A stretch of DNA of 60,000 bases. It comes from Symsagittifera roscoffensis (Eukaryota > Xenacoelomorpha > Acoela > Convolutidae). The stretch is from assembly GCF_963678635.1 (NCBI RefSeq), contig NC_087067.1, forward strand, positions 27,909,547-27,969,546. Direction: 5' to 3'. Shown one piece after another: positions 57,380 through 60,000 of the stretch. The notes under the pieces were generated by a model. It saw only the letters and a list, made by a program, of their open reading frames with translations, ran no database searches and had not been told where the DNA came from. Both the position numbers and the translations under genes were made by a program. Within the stretch, counting starts at the first letter, position 1. The number at the start of each line of letters is the position of its first letter.

Positions 57380-58370
57380 TTATCTATGGCCTAGTGGGTT
57401 CAAAGTGTCTGAAAATCTTTTTTGTGACTTTGTGTGGCCGAAACTGTTCTTAAGATTGTGTGCCCTGTGGTGTCAACAAAAAAAGAATTTGAAGAAATTT
57501 CCTCGTTTTGTGAATTTAAATTAACTATGAGATTGTTACGGTGACTCTGGGAGCTTGAACGTCTTTTAAGTTTTTTCGGTTCTGGATTGTTTCTAAAAAA
57601 GGAATAATTAGTTTTTGGAGAAAACAGAAAATTAAAATTTGACATGTTGCTGGCAAAATCGAAAGCAAATCTGATGTTGAAAATACTTGAATAGTAAGCC
57701 AAATTCATAGCTACAGCATCATGCTGCCGTCTAAAACCTTATGATGTTTCAAAAAAATATCTTTTTCATCGGGTTGTTTAATTTCCGTGAAACTTTTGGT
57801 CCTAGAGATTAATCGAATCAATTTGGTTGCCTGATACTCGGGAAAATTTTTGTTGGAATCGGATAAATAAATCATACTCGGGAAAACGTTCCAAAATGGG
57901 GGGAAAAACTTGAAGCTCAGAGTTAATTTTTTTTTGGTTCTGCGTAGTGTGGAGAACTAGCTTTGAGATAACAGAACATTAAGACTCGACTTTTTGATGG
58001 GAAAGAGAAGGTAAAACCAGATGTCGAAATTATATAACCTCAGTAATCTAGTTCGTTAGCTTCAGCATCATGCTGAGGTCTAAAGCCACAAATGTTTCAA
58101 AAACTTTTCATTTCAATTTCGTTTTTTTTTCGTTTTCCCACGAAAGTGTTGGACCTCTGGACTACTTGCTTCAGTTTTGTCGCCCAACACTTAGACATGA
58201 TTTTAGTTGAATACGTAAAATTAAAAGCAACCCTGCTTGCTCTTACTTGGAAATATATTTTCTGAACAGTTCAGTGAAAAAAAAAGTTTATCTCGATACA
58301 TTTTATTCAAATAGTTTTACCGATCATTGACTTCTTAGTGCTTAGCGTGTCTTACAACATGTTTTTACAG
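57380..58370. repeat. Diverged direct duplication, no gene
   Basis: About 57700-57760 and 58050-58110 share AGCATCATGCTG, GTCTAAA.CC and ATGTTTCAAAAA. The core CAGCAT-C-ATGCTG is a small hairpin in both. Wider similarity is weak. Frames here are not convincing. Confidence 0.4.
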
Positions 58371-58536
58371 GGGAAGAAAAGCAGCACTAGGAAAAACTGA
58401 GGGAGTTAAAAATCTTATTGATATAAAAATACGAGAATATGAAGTTGACAAAATTGCTGGAAAGAATTGCTTACCAAAAAAATCAATGTATCTTCTTAGA
58501 CAGACGATTTTTTTGTTAATCAATCTATCTTCTTAA
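58371..58536 (+). CDS. Possible exon, unidentified
   Basis: ACATGTTTTTACAG precedes an open frame, one leading base then GRKAALGKTEGVKNLIDIKI, REYEVDKIAGKNCLPKKSMY and LLRQ, before an AT-driven tail and a stop at 58534. The charged, balanced part looks coding. A donor could be the GTTAAT at about 58514. It may be one gene with the next two stretches. Confidence 0.38.
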
Positions 58537-58562
58537 ACCTGTGTGCAGGTTATAATCTATAG

Positions 58563-58727
58563 ACTGAAGATGAACTCATGGCTTTTGGGACTGACTTTTT
58601 TTTCATTATATCATGGTTTTCTACTGGTACGACAATAAACCACACCACAGGTGCGGTGTTTGTAACTGAGACAGCAAACGAAGCGTTCTTTTGGTACTCA
58701 ATCCAAAGACTTGCCATCACCAAATGA
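58563..58727 (+). CDS. Possible exon, unidentified
   Basis: GGTTATAATCTATAG precedes an open frame of 54 codons: TEDELMAFGTDFFFIISWFS, TGTTINHTTGAVFVTETANE and AFFWYSIQRLAITK, then a stop. It is not AT-driven and has a short hydrophobic segment (FFFIISWF). The minus strand is also open here, so the strand is not proven. No donor joins it in frame to 58748 with certainty. Confidence 0.35.
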   Translation, partial: TEDELMAFGTDFFFIISWFSTGTTINHTTGAVFVTETANEAFFWYSIQRLAITK

Positions 58728-58747
58728 GAATAAATATCTTTATCCAG

Positions 58748-58873
58748 CAGCACCAGCCCAACCGAGCACTACTTGTTTTTCCTCTAAATCTGAGAAATCA
58801 TTGTCTGGTTTTATCATCCAGAGAACAAGCTAGGAGTGAGATGTTTGAGGCACTGCGACTCTACCTAATTTAA
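58748..58873 (+). CDS. Possible terminal exon, unidentified
   Basis: ATATCTTTATCCAG precedes a phase-0 frame: QHQPNRALLVFPLNLRNHCL, VLSSREQARSEMFEALRLYL and I, then TAA. Strand-like LLVFPL and a helix-like charged end suggest real protein. With 58371 and 58563 it could form the 3' end of one plus-strand gene. No domain is recognised. Confidence 0.38.
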   Translation, partial: QHQPNRALLVFPLNLRNHCLVLSSREQARSEMFEALRLYLI

Positions 58874-59119
58874 CTTCCTTAAGGTTCAGGTAAGGAAGTC
58901 GCAAAATTTTTCACGGAGGAGAAATTTACATACTATGTTACATATACAAATGGTGCTTCCAAATTAGAAATCGAGGAAAAACGACCGAAGAATGCTCACT
59001 GTTTTCGCTGTTGCACTCGAAGTTTTGACACCACGCTCCGCCGGATTTTGACATTTTCTACTAAGCCAGACTCAATGCTTTGGTTCTTAGTCAAACTCCC
59101 GGTTTAACTGATGATAATT
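58874..59119. other. No feature recognised
   Basis: Possible 3' flank of the preceding exon-like cluster. No clear polyadenylation signal. Confidence 0.3.
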
Positions 59120-59626
59120 GTTCCGACTTTTGATACGAAAGTAACGGAATATTTGTGCTCGGGCTGGGTTTTTTTTTCTTCAGACAAGTTTCGACTTTTT
59201 AACTAGCCATTTTTGACAAAACTTTTTTATATCATTCGAAAGGTATTGTTGTTGTCCTGAGCTTAATTTTGAAAAGTTATTTTACCTGTGATCATTTTTC
59301 GTAAAGTTATGGGGTTTAAAGATTGCCATTTTGGCCAATTTGGGACAATTACGCGCGGAGAGTTAATCCGTCTTAAAAGCGATCCAAATTGGTTGAAAGA
59401 AGCTTGTTTGCCATAATTGATTTGTTACAAGTAGCTAAAACTATCTTTTTGTACTTTATATGGCGTGTGGGACATGATTTTCATAAAAAATTTTCAAATT
59501 TTAGAAAAAAAAAATTTCATTTTTTTTTATTACAATTAATTTTTTAATATTATTACTGCGCCATAAAACCTTAAACGGCAGTCGGAACCGAACCTTCAGG
59601 GCTTCGCCCTGATACGATCAGTCTTG
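59120..59626 (-). mobile_element. Helentron-like (HINE) family 1, first of a head-to-tail pair
   Basis: It starts GTTCCGACTTTTGATACGAA after ATT and ends CAGGGCTTCGCCCTGATACG, ATCAGTCTTG before TT. The segment around the GCGCGATATA palindrome is deleted (ACAATTACGCGCGGAGAGTT). 507 bp. Confidence 0.88.
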
Positions 59627-59628
59627 TT

Positions 59629-60000
59629 GTTTCGACTTTCGATACGAAAGTGACGGAATATTTGTGCTCGGGTGGGTTTTTTTTTCTTCAGACAAATTTC
59701 GACTTTTTAACTAGCCATTTTTGATGGAATTTTTTTATATCATTTGAAACCTTTTGTTGTCCTGAGCTTAAATTTGAAAAGATATTTCACCTGTGATCAT
59801 TTTTTGTAAAGTTATGGGGTTTAAAGATTGCCATTTTGTCCAAATTGGGACAATTAACTCGCGATATATTTCGCGCTATTAACTATTTCGCGATATTATA
59901 ATTGATTATAGTTCTCACTAAAAACCCTTAAAATCAATTATAATAGATTATAATCGATTATAATTTCTTCTTTTGCCGAAGTTTACCAAAATTAGAATTA
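59629..60000 (-). mobile_element. Helentron-like (HINE) family 1, second of the pair, truncated
   Basis: It starts GTTTCGACTTTCGATACGAA only two bases (TT) after the end of the preceding copy. It follows the family to GCGCTATTAACTATTTCGCG at about 59890. It then changes to palindromic AATTATAATCGATTATAATT-type sequence up to the window end. Whether it resumes beyond the window is unknown. Confidence 0.8.

Noticed and set aside
1-60000. tRNA, rRNA, CRISPR arrays, bacterial promoters and ribosome binding sites
   Set aside because: No cloverleaf with a GGTTCGAAYCC-type arm was found on either strand by eye, and no rRNA-like conserved block or regular spacer array. The DNA is eukaryotic in character, so bacterial signals were not called.

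Overview
This window looks like AT-rich nuclear DNA from an invertebrate animal. There are no long uninterrupted genes or bacterial operons. Most of it is mobile-element debris, MITEs and simple repeats. A few short, GC-richer stretches are flanked by AG/GT splice signals and look like single exons of intron-rich genes. The host cannot be identified more closely by reading alone. Two assembly gaps are present (22337-22359 and 47100-47299).

Layout. 1-13 kb: diverged repeats, two families of Helentron-like non-autonomous elements, a GPCR-like exon (6232-6393), a minisatellite with CRE-type TGACGTCA cores (about 7.27-7.91 kb), two nested TIR elements (8638-9196) and a Tc1/mariner relic (9437-10003). 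13.5-18.3 kb: a decayed BEL/Pao retrotransposon in two head-to-tail fragments. 18.9-22.3 kb: old Helentron-like copies, hAT-type MITEs (one with a perfect 8-bp target duplication) and two possible exons. 22.36-41.59 kb: a near-identical tandem array of 2.6 units of about 7.3 kb. Each unit has an exon of a METTL24-like (Methyltransf_22) protein and one or two Helentron-like copies. 42-48.3 kb: TACA-rich degenerate DNA, a roughly 0.5 kb tandem duplication and an uninterrupted (ATAC)n block. 48.3-60 kb: more Helentron-like copies, two of them head to tail, a hAT MITE nested inside an old copy, a composite TIR element and several unidentified exon-like stretches.

The clearest organising signal is one repeat family (at least ten good copies plus remnants, about 530-540 bp). 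Read in one direction it starts GTTCCGACTTTCG, ends CAGTCTTG, and is always flanked by TT on both sides. A copy of its 5' end lies inverted just before a 3' hairpin. That is the asymmetric-terminal-repeat, T|T-insertion plan described for Helentrons/Helitron2 and their non-autonomous HINEs. A second family with the same plan and similar termini is also present. No autonomous Rep/helicase gene is visible in the window. The genes do not form a visible pathway. The exons are isolated pieces in long introns or intergenic DNA, and none can be joined confidently into a full gene from this window.
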